Source of the DNA: Rhodothermaceae bacterium bin80
GTDB taxonomy: Bacteria; Bacteroidota; Rhodothermia; Rhodothermales; Bin80
Reading direction: 5' to 3'
Assembly: GCA_002238805.1 (NCBI GenBank)
Contig: MPNB01000023.1
Span: 1-45,603, forward strand
DNA length: 45,603 nt
Shown: in pieces, positions 9,583 to 17,900 of the stretch
How positions within the stretch are numbered: the stretch's first letter is position 1
Layout: each line of letters starts with the position of its first letter
Position numbers and translations under genes: made by a program
The notes under the pieces: generated by a model
What the model saw: only the letters and a program-made list of their open reading frames with translations
The model's database searches: none
Told to the model about the DNA's origin: nothing

Positions 9583-11774
9583 TCATGGCTTGGCCGCTGT
9601 CTGACGATACTAATGTGACGTTGCTTCTGTGTGCCTGGTTCGGTGGAGAACGGGAGCATAAACCGCTTACGCTAGCGGAATATAATCTGCTGGCAACGTG
9701 GCTTCACCACAATGAATATCGTCCACAGGATATGGTTAGCGGCTCATGTGTCGAGAATGCGGCAAAAGAGACGGGACTAGGCTACGGTCGTATATCCGGC
9801 CTTCTGGAGCGGAAGATTTCTTTGGGATTTCACCTTGAAGAGTGGCAGCGCAGAGATTTTTGGATTCTTGGCCGTGGGGATGCAGCGTATCCGAAAAAAA
9901 TAAAACAGTCCATGAAGTCGCAGGCGCCACCAGTCCTGTTCGGTACCGGGGAAGTGACGATCATTGATCAGGGCGGCACAGCAATTGTGGGACCGGAAGG
10001 GGTGACGCAGTATTCAGCAGAAAGTGTTCAAATGCTGGCAAAGTTGTATGCAGAGAGCGGTCAGGCGATAATTGTTGCAGGAAGGCAGTCTATCGGAGAA
10101 AATGCGGTCAAAAGTGCTGTTGATGCAGAGGGAACTGTTATATGGGCACTCCAAGGATCTGAGCTAAATGTACCCTTAGAGAAGTCTCTTCGCCGATCGA
10201 GAGCGTCCGGGCAAACAGTCTTGTTATCTAGCCGCAGTCCAGCCGATGAACGATTGTTGAACAAAGAACCACGAGTGGGACGGATGCTGATGACGCTGTG
10301 TGATTCGGTAGTCTATATGGACAGCGCAGAGATCAGTACGGATCGATATTGCGTGGAATCAGCAGTGTTCGAATTTATCGGATCGAGAAAATGTTTTGTG
10401 CATGTTGGTGGAGAGCCCACAGAATCCGCGTTCCAGTTAATCAATTATGGGGCGGAGAACTGGAAAGAAGAACGGCTAGAGGTTAACGGTGAGTCACTGG
10501 AAGTGCAGCCGGACGTGATCGAGGGCTCTCCAGAACACTCAGATGTAAGCCAGCCGGAACCCGCGCAAGCGGACGAGTCCGATCCTGAGATCGAATTGAA
10601 TGAAACAGCAACGCCGCAATCAGCGGATCAGGAGAGTAGCTCGGAAGGAGAACTCGAATCGGAAGCAATACACACAAAACCCGATGACGAAGTAAAGCAG
10701 GAACCCCGAGAAGAGTCTGTAGCTGATCGGGAAAATTTTATCCCCAAGGTAGCAGGCATTCAGGGCGAACTATTCGAGTTGGAGGAGGAATGGGCAGATC
10801 CCTTGGTCGGTGATGTCAGAGCTGTACTCCAGCTGTGTGCGTTTCAAAAAGACGAGACGACGTATTCTCCACTTGAGCCTGCGGAATACAATCGGATAGC
10901 TTCGTTTCTGAATCAGAATCACAAGCGACCAAGATTCCTCCTAGATGATCACGCACTAGTACAAGAAGCTGCCAAGAGTGCAAACGTTGACGTTGATCGG
11001 ATCCAGGGTTTACTGGGACGTAGCATAAAACTGGGGTTCAGCCTGAAAGAATGGCAGCAAAAAGGTTTTTGGATCCTGGTCATAGGCGATGAGCAATATC
11101 CCGAGAAAATCCAGCATGGGATGGATGATAAAGCACCGCCATTCCTTTTTGGTGTTGGAGACACGAGCCTGTTAAGCTCGGATGGGTTGGCTATTATCGG
11201 ACCTGACAGCGTTCCTGCATCCAGTCTGGTCAAAGCCCGCAAAGCCGCAGGAGAAGCTGCTGACAAGGGACAGACGGTCATTGTAGCTGGACATCTCAAA
11301 ATGGCAAAAGAGCTTGTCGGGACGGTACAGGAGCATTCAGGCCGTGTCATTTGGGTATTGCATGACGGATCCCTTGAGCAGGCTTTCAAAGAGGCTCATC
11401 ATCGTCAAGCACTCAGCGAGAACCGACTGGTTATCATTACGGCACAGAACCCCAAGGCTCCACGGAAATCGGGCAAAAAAGAATACGTTGGATTCTTAGC
11501 AACGGAGTTGGCTAATGATTTGCTTTATGTGGATGGTTTGAAGAGCAGCAGGGATCAGTTTGCAATGGCTGCTGTCGCTCTTGAACGGCCGAAAATATGC
11601 CGATTACTAACCGGTCCAAATATTTCTCAAACAGGCAGCCAGTTAGAGAAACTTGGTGCTAGACCTTGGGCTGACGGGGAAGAAAACACTGATGCTAGTC
11701 ACGAAGACGACTCCACTCCGATCAACGGCTTGAGCTCTCGCGTCGACTTGTTTAGCCCCGGTACCAATGAATGA
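9579..11774 (+). CDS. Double DprA-like protein (modules A and B)
   Basis: This 731-aa protein starts at GTG 9579 (overlapping the helicase TGA) or at ATG 9585. It has two copies of a DprA/SMF-type module, about residues 8-295 and 408-696. Each has an N-terminal helical part (xEYNxxAxxL...LLxRxIxLGF), a YPxKI...APPxLFGxG strand, and a Rossmann-like half. Family motifs are worn: GSR is GPE or GPD, GxARGxD is GRQSIGE or GHLKMAK, and the RNK/RNR segment is unrecognisable, so the canonical nucleic-acid or nucleotide site is probably lost. The acidic linker (about 300-405) ends in QGELF, and the C terminus carries DLF (723-725); both resemble sliding-clamp binding tails. It overlaps the next gene by 8 nt. 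Confidence 0.8.
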   Translation: MIMAWPLSDDTNVTLLLCAWFGGEREHKPLTLAEYNLLATWLHHNEYRPQDMVSGSCVENAAKETGLGYGRISGLLERKISLGFHLEEWQRRDFWILGRGDAAYPKKIKQSMKSQAPPVLFGTGEVTIIDQGGTAIVGPEGVTQYSAESVQMLAKLYAESGQAIIVAGRQSIGENAVKSAVDAEGTVIWALQGSELNVPLEKSLRRSRASGQTVLLSSRSPADERLLNKEPRVGRMLMTLCDSVVYMDSAEISTDRYCVESAVFEFIGSRKCFVHVGGEPTESAFQLINYGAENWKEERLEVNGESLEVQPDVIEGSPEHSDVSQPEPAQADESDPEIELNETATPQSADQESSSEGELESEAIHTKPDDEVKQEPREESVADRENFIPKVAGIQGELFELEEEWADPLVGDVRAVLQLCAFQKDETTYSPLEPAEYNRIASFLNQNHKRPRFLLDDHALVQEAAKSANVDVDRIQGLLGRSIKLGFSLKEWQQKGFWILVIGDEQYPEKIQHGMDDKAPPFLFGVGDTSLLSSDGLAIIGPDSVPASSLVKARKAAGEAADKGQTVIVAGHLKMAKELVGTVQEHSGRVIWVLHDGSLEQAFKEAHHRQALSENRLVIITAQNPKAPRKSGKKEYVGFLATELANDLLYVDGLKSSRDQFAMAAVALERPKICRLLTGPNISQTGSQLEKLGARPWADGEENTDASHEDDSTPINGLSSRVDLFSPGTNE

Positions 11775-12666
11775 TTTACTGACCGATGATGCCTGTGCAG
11801 TGCTTTTGTTATGTGCATTTCAGGGAGGTGAGGAGAAACACTATCCACTGGGGCTTGCGGAGTATAACCGGGTGGCTACCATCCTGTATCGACGTCAAGA
11901 GAGACCAGCGTTCCTCCTTGGTGATGCACCGGTGCGTGAAATTGCCACGAGTGCACAGGTTAATCCTGCCCGGCTTCAATGGCTCCTGGATCGTCGCATC
12001 AATCTAGGGTTCAATCTGGAAGAATGGCAGCGAAAAGGTTTTTGGATCTCTGCCCGAAGCGATAAGGATTATCTGAGGAGAATTCGAAGCAGGATGGGTA
12101 TAGGGGCGCCGCCACTGATATTTGGTGCAGGAGATCGGGTGCTTCTAAAGGAGGGGGGATTGGCCATTATTGGCCCTGATCGTATCCCACCAGCCAGGTT
12201 GAAAAAAGCCTTCAAGACTGCGAGGGAGGCCGCGGAGAAGGGACAGACCGTCATTGTGACGGGGCATCTCAAGGTGGCAAAAGACCTTGTGAAGGCAATA
12301 CAGGAGCACTCAGGATGTGTCATTTGGGTATTGCACGATGGATCACTTAAGCAGCGTCTCGAAAAACCTAATCGCCAAGCACTTAGTAAGGGCCAAATGG
12401 TCCTCATTACGGTGCAGAGTCCAGAAGCTCCACAGAAATCCGGTGATAGAGGATACGTTGGATCTTTAGCAACGGTGTTGGCGGATGAGCTGCTCTACGT
12501 GGATGGTTCAAAGAACAGCAAAGATCAGTTTGCGACAGCTGCCGCAGCTCTTAGATTTGCAAAAACTACCGACAATTCTCTGCGGTCGGAAGTGTGTAGG
12601 TTAGTGGTTGGTCGAAAGGTTTCTCAAACAGTCGAACAGCTCAAGGAGCTCGGTGTGGAATCGTAG
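11767..12666 (+). CDS. Single DprA-like protein (module C)
   Basis: This 299-aa protein is a third copy of the same DprA-like module. It shares long identical stretches with module B of the preceding protein, such as GQTVIV followed by GHLK, then QEHSG and VIWVLHDGSL. The matching DNA (around 11322-11382 and 12301-12361) is also close to identical, pointing to a fairly recent tandem duplication. As in B, the Arg of the DprA GxARG motif is replaced (GHLKVAK) and the RNR-like segment is gone. It ends QLKELGVES without the clamp-like LF tail. Its ATG overlaps the upstream stop, so it is translationally coupled to it. It ends 4 nt from the convergent thiL. Confidence 0.8.
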   Translation: MNDLLTDDACAVLLLCAFQGGEEKHYPLGLAEYNRVATILYRRQERPAFLLGDAPVREIATSAQVNPARLQWLLDRRINLGFNLEEWQRKGFWISARSDKDYLRRIRSRMGIGAPPLIFGAGDRVLLKEGGLAIIGPDRIPPARLKKAFKTAREAAEKGQTVIVTGHLKVAKDLVKAIQEHSGCVIWVLHDGSLKQRLEKPNRQALSKGQMVLITVQSPEAPQKSGDRGYVGSLATVLADELLYVDGSKNSKDQFATAAAALRFAKTTDNSLRSEVCRLVVGRKVSQTVEQLKELGVES

Positions 12667-12670
12667 TCGA

Positions 12671-13669
12671 CTATATCGCACTGAAATGGTCGTGTCCTGC
12701 TGGTACCAAAGGTTCAAGGGAGCCATCAGTTCGGTGAAGCAGGATGTCTTTCTCCGTGATAGTTCCAATCGTGGTGAAGGATGCAGGGTTTGCATTCTTT
12801 AAGGCCTGTTCCGAGGCTGTGAAAAGTAATTCATAATCATCCCCGCCATTCAGAGCATAATCGACGGATCCCCGCTCCAGAATGACTGCAGCCCTCAGTG
12901 CTTCGGACAGGGGGAGTCTGGATTCCCATATAGTAGCTCCACACCCCGATGCTGCGCAAATATGGTGTAACTCATTGGCTAATCCGTCTGAAATATCAAT
13001 GAGGGCGGAGGGACGTATGCCTTGGGAGGCCCATTCTTTTACAAGATCTAATCGGGGGGTTGGCCGAAGGTGACGGGCGACGAGAAGATTCCAGGCCGTT
13101 GATCCAACTGCCTCGGGTTTAATTCCATGCCGCAGAATATCCAACCCCGCAGAAGCACCCCCCAGGGTTCCACTCACGCATATCATGTCACCTGTTCGGG
13201 CTCCGTTTCTATAGACGATTTCTGACGCCTTGGCTTCACCAATGACCGTAACGGTTAGCATGAGAACGGGTGCGCGTGTTGTGTCGCCGCCTGCAATCTG
13301 GACCCCGTGTGCGGAAGCACCAACCGTGAGGCCTTGGTAGAGCGCTTCCAAGTTTTCCATGGACACAGATCTGGGTACACCCAGTGCTATCGTTGCCAGA
13401 ATAGGGTGGGCATTCATCGCGGCAATATCACTGAGGTTGACCGCCATGGCTTTATAACCAGCGTCCTCCATGCTGTAGAACGCAAAATCGAAATGATATC
13501 CTTCAATTAGGGCGTCTGTTGTTACTACCTGTACCCTGTCATTCCCGGTGCGATAAATCGCCGCATCGTCACCAATCCCCGTAATAATCGGCAGTTTAAC
13601 GTTCGGTGAACTAATGGAAGTTAATCGATGGATCAGATTGAACTCCCCGGCCTGCTCAATACTGGACAT
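12671..13669 (-). CDS. thiL: Thiamine-monophosphate kinase
   Basis: ThiL phosphorylates thiamine monophosphate to the cofactor thiamine diphosphate in the cytoplasm. The 332-aa product has the PurM/ThiL fold signatures in order: GEFNLIHRL at the N terminus, GIGDDAA, TTDALIEGYHF, a GGDTT metal/ATP loop, DISDGLANEL and GGDDYELLF. I take the ATG at 13669 because an upstream in-frame start is a TTG (13705). Length is normal for the family. It is convergent with the DprA operon and no other thiamine gene is nearby. Confidence 0.93.
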   Translation of the reverse strand: MSSIEQAGEFNLIHRLTSISSPNVKLPIITGIGDDAAIYRTGNDRVQVVTTDALIEGYHFDFAFYSMEDAGYKAMAVNLSDIAAMNAHPILATIALGVPRSVSMENLEALYQGLTVGASAHGVQIAGGDTTRAPVLMLTVTVIGEAKASEIVYRNGARTGDMICVSGTLGGASAGLDILRHGIKPEAVGSTAWNLLVARHLRPTPRLDLVKEWASQGIRPSALIDISDGLANELHHICAASGCGATIWESRLPLSEALRAAVILERGSVDYALNGGDDYELLFTASEQALKNANPASFTTIGTITEKDILLHRTDGSLEPLVPAGHDHFSAI

Positions 13670-13705
13670 GACTTCTGGAGGTAATGATTCGCGCCGGACT
13701 ACCAA

Positions 13706-14631
13706 GGTGCCAGCACCAGTCTAAGGCAGGACGCTTGTCCTGTTCGTTCATTTGTAATTACGGCCATACCTTTAACGTTCCCTGGATGTTCAAATCTGTG
13801 CCAGGCTAATATGGCAGTTCAACATAAAATCTCGATTTTCAGTGCTTTCCAACCGTGGTGGTTCTTTTTTTGGTTGAGATTAAGAACCCGGAGTGCACTC
13901 ACTGATTTGTCATCGTCCATATTCTTTTGGAGGTTCTGCCACGATCTATGTGAAATTATTACTTCCTGGCGAACCTGCCACGCTATTATATCTTTGGGAC
14001 TACACCCAACCTAAAGCTTGGGTCGCATGGGAAAGCCAAGGGCATACGGCCGAAGAAAAATTTCCGCTTACGGTGCATCCTGCAAGACGCGCTACAGACC
14101 TCGTGTCGCATCGCTGGCACGAGACACTGTAGGCTGAACTGGCTTGCCAGGGCCAACCGCCCCCGGCCATCAGGACTTCAATGACCAGAAACGACGTTAC
14201 CGAACCAGGCTCGCCCGGAGACTCATACCGGTGAACCGTCCGGGGAGGCTTCCCAATAAAACGGGCTGCGCCTCAATGGAGAACCCGGCCTTCTCCCGCA
14301 GTACCGCGAATTCAGTCCGCTCAGGCATGTGCACATGTTCCCGAGCCTGGGGTAGTTTGCGATATTTTGTCCTGATGTTTTTTCGAATATTTATATACTG
14401 TTGCGGCCATAGTCACAGGGCCCAGATTTCAATTCTAAGATCCTTCACGACTCGAATCAGCCCCCGATACATTCGGGCTACCGATGTTTGACGCTATAAC
14501 GGCCAAGTCCTTTTCTTGGGCCCAGTACCTATGTTGCAGGCTTACAAGATCATGCTAGGCCAACAGACCATTGATGCGTGGCACAACCACCCGAACCAAC
14601 GCGGAAAACCCTAACGCATACCAACTTCTGA
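13706..14631. other. Gene-poor stretch with one repeat copy
   Basis: No supported gene is present. Several short open frames on the plus strand (about 13811-14491) have poor, arginine- and cysteine-rich translations and no recognisable family. The part at 13932-14005 is repeated at 17716-17789. A frame across that repeat (VKLLLPGEPATLLYLWDY) reads more like a decayed coding fragment than random sequence, but I cannot name it. Confidence 0.4.
13932..14005 (+). repeat. Long direct repeat, copy 1
   Basis: About 74 nt that recur at 17716-17789 with roughly nine in ten bases identical and a 1-nt indel in the middle. Both copies contain TATCTTTG (13989-13996 here), which matches the TAnnTTTG -7 box of Bacteroidota promoters, though no good -33 element is spaced correctly. 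The two copies bracket the FRG and restriction-modification region. Confidence 0.8.
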
Positions 14632-15504
14632 TACCCTATCATCCCCTATTCTATTCCTGAAGAGCGCTTCGAAACCACCGAACGGCTCTGGGAGCGGCTC
14701 AGTCCCATTAGACAGTCTTCAGACCCGTCAAATAAACTGATATATAGAGGTCAAGCCAATGCTAAATGGGAGCTCATCCCAACGATCTTGCGCGACACCA
14801 CGGCCCCGCTGCTTCAAAGTCTGTCAGCGCACCCGTTGACAACTGGCGCCCAAGTATCGATAGAATTTCATTTAATGCGAAGCTTTATCCATTATTGCGA
14901 TGCTATTGGTGTAAGCGTTCCCCATGACTCGAAAGATTTTCGTGACGATAACTTGACCGATTTACTTCTAAGGCGCTATCACGCCAAGCCCGATACTTGG
15001 CCTGGCGAGGCTTTGCTGGAAGCCATGGCCCTAGCACGACTTCATGGATGTCCAACCAGACTGCTGGATTGGAGTACGAACGCCTATATAGCCGCATATT
15101 TTGCTGCTAGTGAAGCATTGCGGATCCGGTTTGATTGGAAACACGATCAAAGATTAGCTGTTTTGGAACTTGATGTGGGCTCCCACAGTGCTAAGTACTG
15201 CGGTGAGGTTAGAGTACTTACAGTGTCTGGTGCCATATCACCGAATGTAGTGGCACAGCAGGGGTTGTTTACCGTTCACCCTCTTCGAAGCCAAACCAAT
15301 GAACCGATCGTTAGTGACGGCCTAGAGTATGAACTGCCCAAAGGATCCCTGCGAAAGTTAACCGTACCGATAACGGCCAGTTATCGGTTATACGAATTGT
15401 GCGAGCGGCTAGGCTATAACTCCGCCCGACTATATCCAAGTGCAGATGGCGCAAGCAAAGCCGCGCTTGACAGGCTCTGGTACTCCACTCCCCGAGAGCC
15501 ATAG
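14632..15504 (+). pseudogene. FRG-domain protein, start missing
   Basis: The open frame from just after a stop at 14629-14631 carries the FRG domain from its first motif: IYRGQANAKWELIPTILR, then ARLHGCPTRLLDWSTNAYIA and AAYFA. FRG domains are named for the N-terminal F/YRG motif and occur often near defence genes; their biochemical role is not settled. No ATG, GTG or TTG lies upstream of the YRGQ motif in this frame; the first usable codon is TTG at 14788, after the motif. Either translation begins at a rare codon or the 5' end was lost in a rearrangement. The rest of the frame (to 15504) is intact, about 290 codons. Confidence 0.65.
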
Positions 15505-15562
15505 CATCTTCCAGTGCTAATTAGTCTGTCTGGACTACGCACGGAGAGTGCTTCACCCCTTA

Positions 15563-15823
15563 TCACTTCAGCCGGATTACACTTACAGGTCTCGGCACGC
15601 CATTAACTTGCATCGTATGTCCTCCGCCGGTAGGGGAAATAATCACTTCGGGCATATAGGCGTAGTGATAACGGTACCAAAATTCCGCTTGCTGCCAGAT
15701 CTGTCCGTTCACCAACTTGACGATGGTTTCTCCACTCCATCCTACGAAGGTGCCATCAATTCTGGATTTGATCTGTTGGGCGTACGTGGACATCTTGTTA
15801 TCGGACATCTTGTTATCGGACAT
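15563..15823 (-). CDS. Small conserved protein with duplicated start region
   Basis: This 86-aa protein reads MSDNKMSDNKMS and then a compact domain (SRIDGTFVGW, ETIVKLVNGQIWQQ, YHYAYMPEVII, VIRLK). I recognise this as a widespread uncharacterised family of about 70-90 residues, often free-standing, with an SH3-like strand pattern; no function is known to me. A 15-nt tandem repeat at the 5' end provides in-frame ATGs at residues 1, 6 and 11, so three start sites are possible and the family-like sequence begins at the third. It lies in the accessory island between the FRG relic and the restriction-modification genes, on the opposite strand. Confidence 0.7.
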   Translation of the reverse strand: MSDNKMSDNKMSTYAQQIKSRIDGTFVGWSGETIVKLVNGQIWQQAEFWYRYHYAYMPEVIISPTGGGHTMQVNGVPRPVSVIRLK

Positions 15824-15826
15824 CTT
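15788..15826. repeat. 15-nt tandem repeat over a start codon
   Basis: The unit GGACATCTTGTTATC occurs at 15788-15802 and 15803-15817, with a partial third copy at 15818-15826. On the minus strand it encodes MSDNK repeats at the start of the small gene and multiplies its start codon. Confidence 0.9.
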
Positions 15827-16183
15827 AGTTGCCTACATGGACATCATATACTACTGTTCACGACTACAATAGATCCACAGCTAATTGCACCTAGCTGTGC
15901 CCGATATAGGCCGCATTCCCAAACCTCTCCGTGCCAATAGAAAGTGAGACATCGGTTGTATGTTAGAAGTGTAGGCGTGGTGGAAGCCAAACGACAGGAA
16001 TAAAGAGCGAGTAATACTACTAGACTATACGGACATGTGCATAAGCACATAAGTAAATGTGTGCATTTGCAGTGTGATCCTATCCTCTACCAACTCCTTA
16101 CTTGACAGGTAAATTACGTATCTTTTTGGCTGATACAGTATCTTCAACTGGTTCAACGACAGCCACAAATCGAACTAAGAACA
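15824..16183. other. Intergenic, accessory island
   Basis: No gene is supported. A TTGACA at 16102-16107 and a nearby TATCTTTT could belong to a promoter for the genes that follow, but their spacing fits neither the classical nor the Bacteroidota-type consensus well. Confidence 0.4.
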
Positions 16184-16297
16184 ATGAATGATAAAATCAA
16201 CTGTTGCAATTCAAACACGATTACTTGGCTCCTTGTGGGCGCAAATGTGTGGCTTGCCGCTCTAGTCGCCCTGATGTGCTACTTGTTGTGGGGATGA
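16184..16297 (+). CDS. Possible 37-aa membrane peptide
   Basis: From ATG 16184 the frame encodes a polar head (MNDKINCCNSN) and one strongly hydrophobic segment (TITWLLVGANVWLAALVALM) ending near the C terminus. It ends 26 nt before the methyltransferase start and could be its leader peptide or a small toxin-like protein. Evidence is only the composition and position; chance cannot be excluded. Confidence 0.35.
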   Translation: MNDKINCCNSNTITWLLVGANVWLAALVALMCYLLWG

Positions 16298-16323
16298 TAG
16301 CTGCCTTCCTGCAGGTGGCGTAA

Positions 16324-17145
16324 ATGCACCAACTCAAGCGTCTCACTCCCACAACAACCGGCGAAGCACTAGATCAGTACTTCACCAAGATTAACATAGT
16401 GCGTAGTTGCCTCAGCAAATTGGGCAATCTGTCCAAATATGACCTTGTTGTGGAGCCGTCCGCGGGCAATGGTGCGTTTCTTGAGGCAATCAATCACAAG
16501 AACAAGGTCGGCCTTGATATAGACCCTCAGCACAAGGACGTTATGCGGGCTGACTGGTTTGAGTACGATGTGCCAGACAGGTACAAGCAAGTGTTGGTCG
16601 TAGGCAATCCGCCTTACGGCCAATACCACAAGTTATCCTCTGCGTTTATTCGGAGAGCAATGTCGTTTGAGAACGTTCGCACCATTGCATTCATACTCCC
16701 CAACGTGTACCGCAAGCATACCAGGCAGCGCATAATTCCGCAACACTGGCGAATCGTTTCGATAACCGACCTTGGCCGTGATTGCTTTACGCTGGATGGG
16801 AAGGACTATCATGTACCGACCAGTTTCTTTGTGTTGGATCGTTCCGAAGGGCCGGATTTGCGTGTACACGCACCGAAAAAAATCGCGGGTACAAGAGACT
16901 TCGACTTTGCGACTCCAAGGGACTTTGACATATTCGTTTTTGGTGCTTCCCCAAAGCGCGTAATAACCGATCCGAAGCCCAACAATAGGGGGCACTACCT
17001 CAGGGCTAAGGTGCCGGTCGATACGTTGACCCAGAGAATCAAGAGTGTGGACTGGAGGGGTAATTCGTGTGCAAATGGAGGCGTATATTGGCTGACCAAG
17101 TACGAGTTTGTAGAGCAATATGACAAGCGGTATGCGCCAAGTTGA
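16324..17145 (+). CDS. N6-adenine DNA methyltransferase (type II)
   Basis: The 273-aa protein has the SAM-binding motif I as EPSAGNG (44-50) and the catalytic motif IV as NPPYG (95-99), the signature of N6-adenine methyltransferases. A motif X-like LDQYFT lies at 16-21 ahead of motif I, giving the gamma-type order. The C-terminal half (about 150-273) should hold the target recognition part. The gene overlaps the next one by 26 nt, and the pair looks like a type II restriction-modification system. The recognition site cannot be read from the sequence. Confidence 0.85.
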   Translation: MHQLKRLTPTTTGEALDQYFTKINIVRSCLSKLGNLSKYDLVVEPSAGNGAFLEAINHKNKVGLDIDPQHKDVMRADWFEYDVPDRYKQVLVVGNPPYGQYHKLSSAFIRRAMSFENVRTIAFILPNVYRKHTRQRIIPQHWRIVSITDLGRDCFTLDGKDYHVPTSFFVLDRSEGPDLRVHAPKKIAGTRDFDFATPRDFDIFVFGASPKRVITDPKPNNRGHYLRAKVPVDTLTQRIKSVDWRGNSCANGGVYWLTKYEFVEQYDKRYAPS

Positions 17146-17704
17146 TTTGGGCGACGCGATACAGTTCATTCTTGCCAATCTTAACGATACGCGCAAGGTT
17201 GTGCGCCACACATACAGAATACGGAAACGCCTTGTTGGATTGGCAATGGCGGAAAAGATTTCTGAGCGTGATTTCTACCGGATTACCAAGTGTGCTTACT
17301 CCGCAATCCCGAAGCTCGCTATGGCAGAACTACTTCATAGAGGCAATGGCGGACGGAGGGTTAAAGCAGCCGATAATCAAGGCGATTTTAAGAAGAACGG
17401 GACGTTCTATGAATACAAGGGGGCTGGCTTCAATGAGGACAACGTGGTCAACATTGTTCAAATCCGCCTATGGCGGAATTGCGACTATACTATCCAGTCG
17501 ATTTCGGATAATGGCGCAGTCACGTTCATGCTGGATCACGAAGAAATGAGGCACAAAACCGTAATTGTGCCCGCTACGGCGGCGCATGGCACAAGGCTGG
17601 TTACAGGCGGGAGTCAGCATGTGGAGTTGCGCATGACGTTTGGGAGGGATTCGGAAGTGTGGGACAGGTGGGTAGATCAATACGCAAATAGGATGCTGAA
17701 ATGA
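17120..17704 (+). CDS. Probable type II restriction endonuclease
   Basis: This 194-aa protein has no family I can name. Its place is telling: it overlaps the methyltransferase by 26 nt on the same strand. A segment DFKKNGTFYEYKGAGF contains D89, E98 and K100, which fits a PD-(D/E)xK nuclease centre (D...ExK). ATG 17120 and ATG 17132 are both possible starts. The size suits a small type II enzyme acting as a dimer. Assignment is by context plus the ExK motif only, so a regulatory or control protein remains possible. Confidence 0.6.
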   Translation: MTSGMRQVDLGDAIQFILANLNDTRKVVRHTYRIRKRLVGLAMAEKISERDFYRITKCAYSAIPKLAMAELLHRGNGGRRVKAADNQGDFKKNGTFYEYKGAGFNEDNVVNIVQIRLWRNCDYTIQSISDNGAVTFMLDHEEMRHKTVIVPATAAHGTRLVTGGSQHVELRMTFGRDSEVWDRWVDQYANRMLK

Positions 17705-17715
17705 CACTGAGGGGA

Positions 17716-17789
17716 AGTTCTGCTACAATCCATGTGAAATTATTGCTTCCTGGCGTCATGCCACGCTATTATATCTTTGGTACTACACC
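17716..17789 (+). repeat. Long direct repeat, copy 2
   Basis: Second copy of the repeat at 13932-14005, starting 12 nt after the endonuclease stop. It carries TATCTTTG at 17772-17779, which could act as the -7 box of a promoter for the lipoprotein gene at 17901. One base is missing relative to copy 1, so the reading frame through the repeat differs. Confidence 0.8.
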
Positions 17790-17900
17790 GACTTTAACGC
17801 CGATTAGCCCAATGTCGGGGGTAACTTCCGTCAAATACTCTTTGATTGAAATGTACTATACTGCCCTTGGTTGTTGATCTTGCCGCTTAACTAAACACCT

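Noticed and set aside
14144..14491. 115-aa gene in the gene-poor stretch
   Set aside because: Translation is rich in Arg, Ser and Cys without any family resemblance, and no ribosome binding site precedes it.
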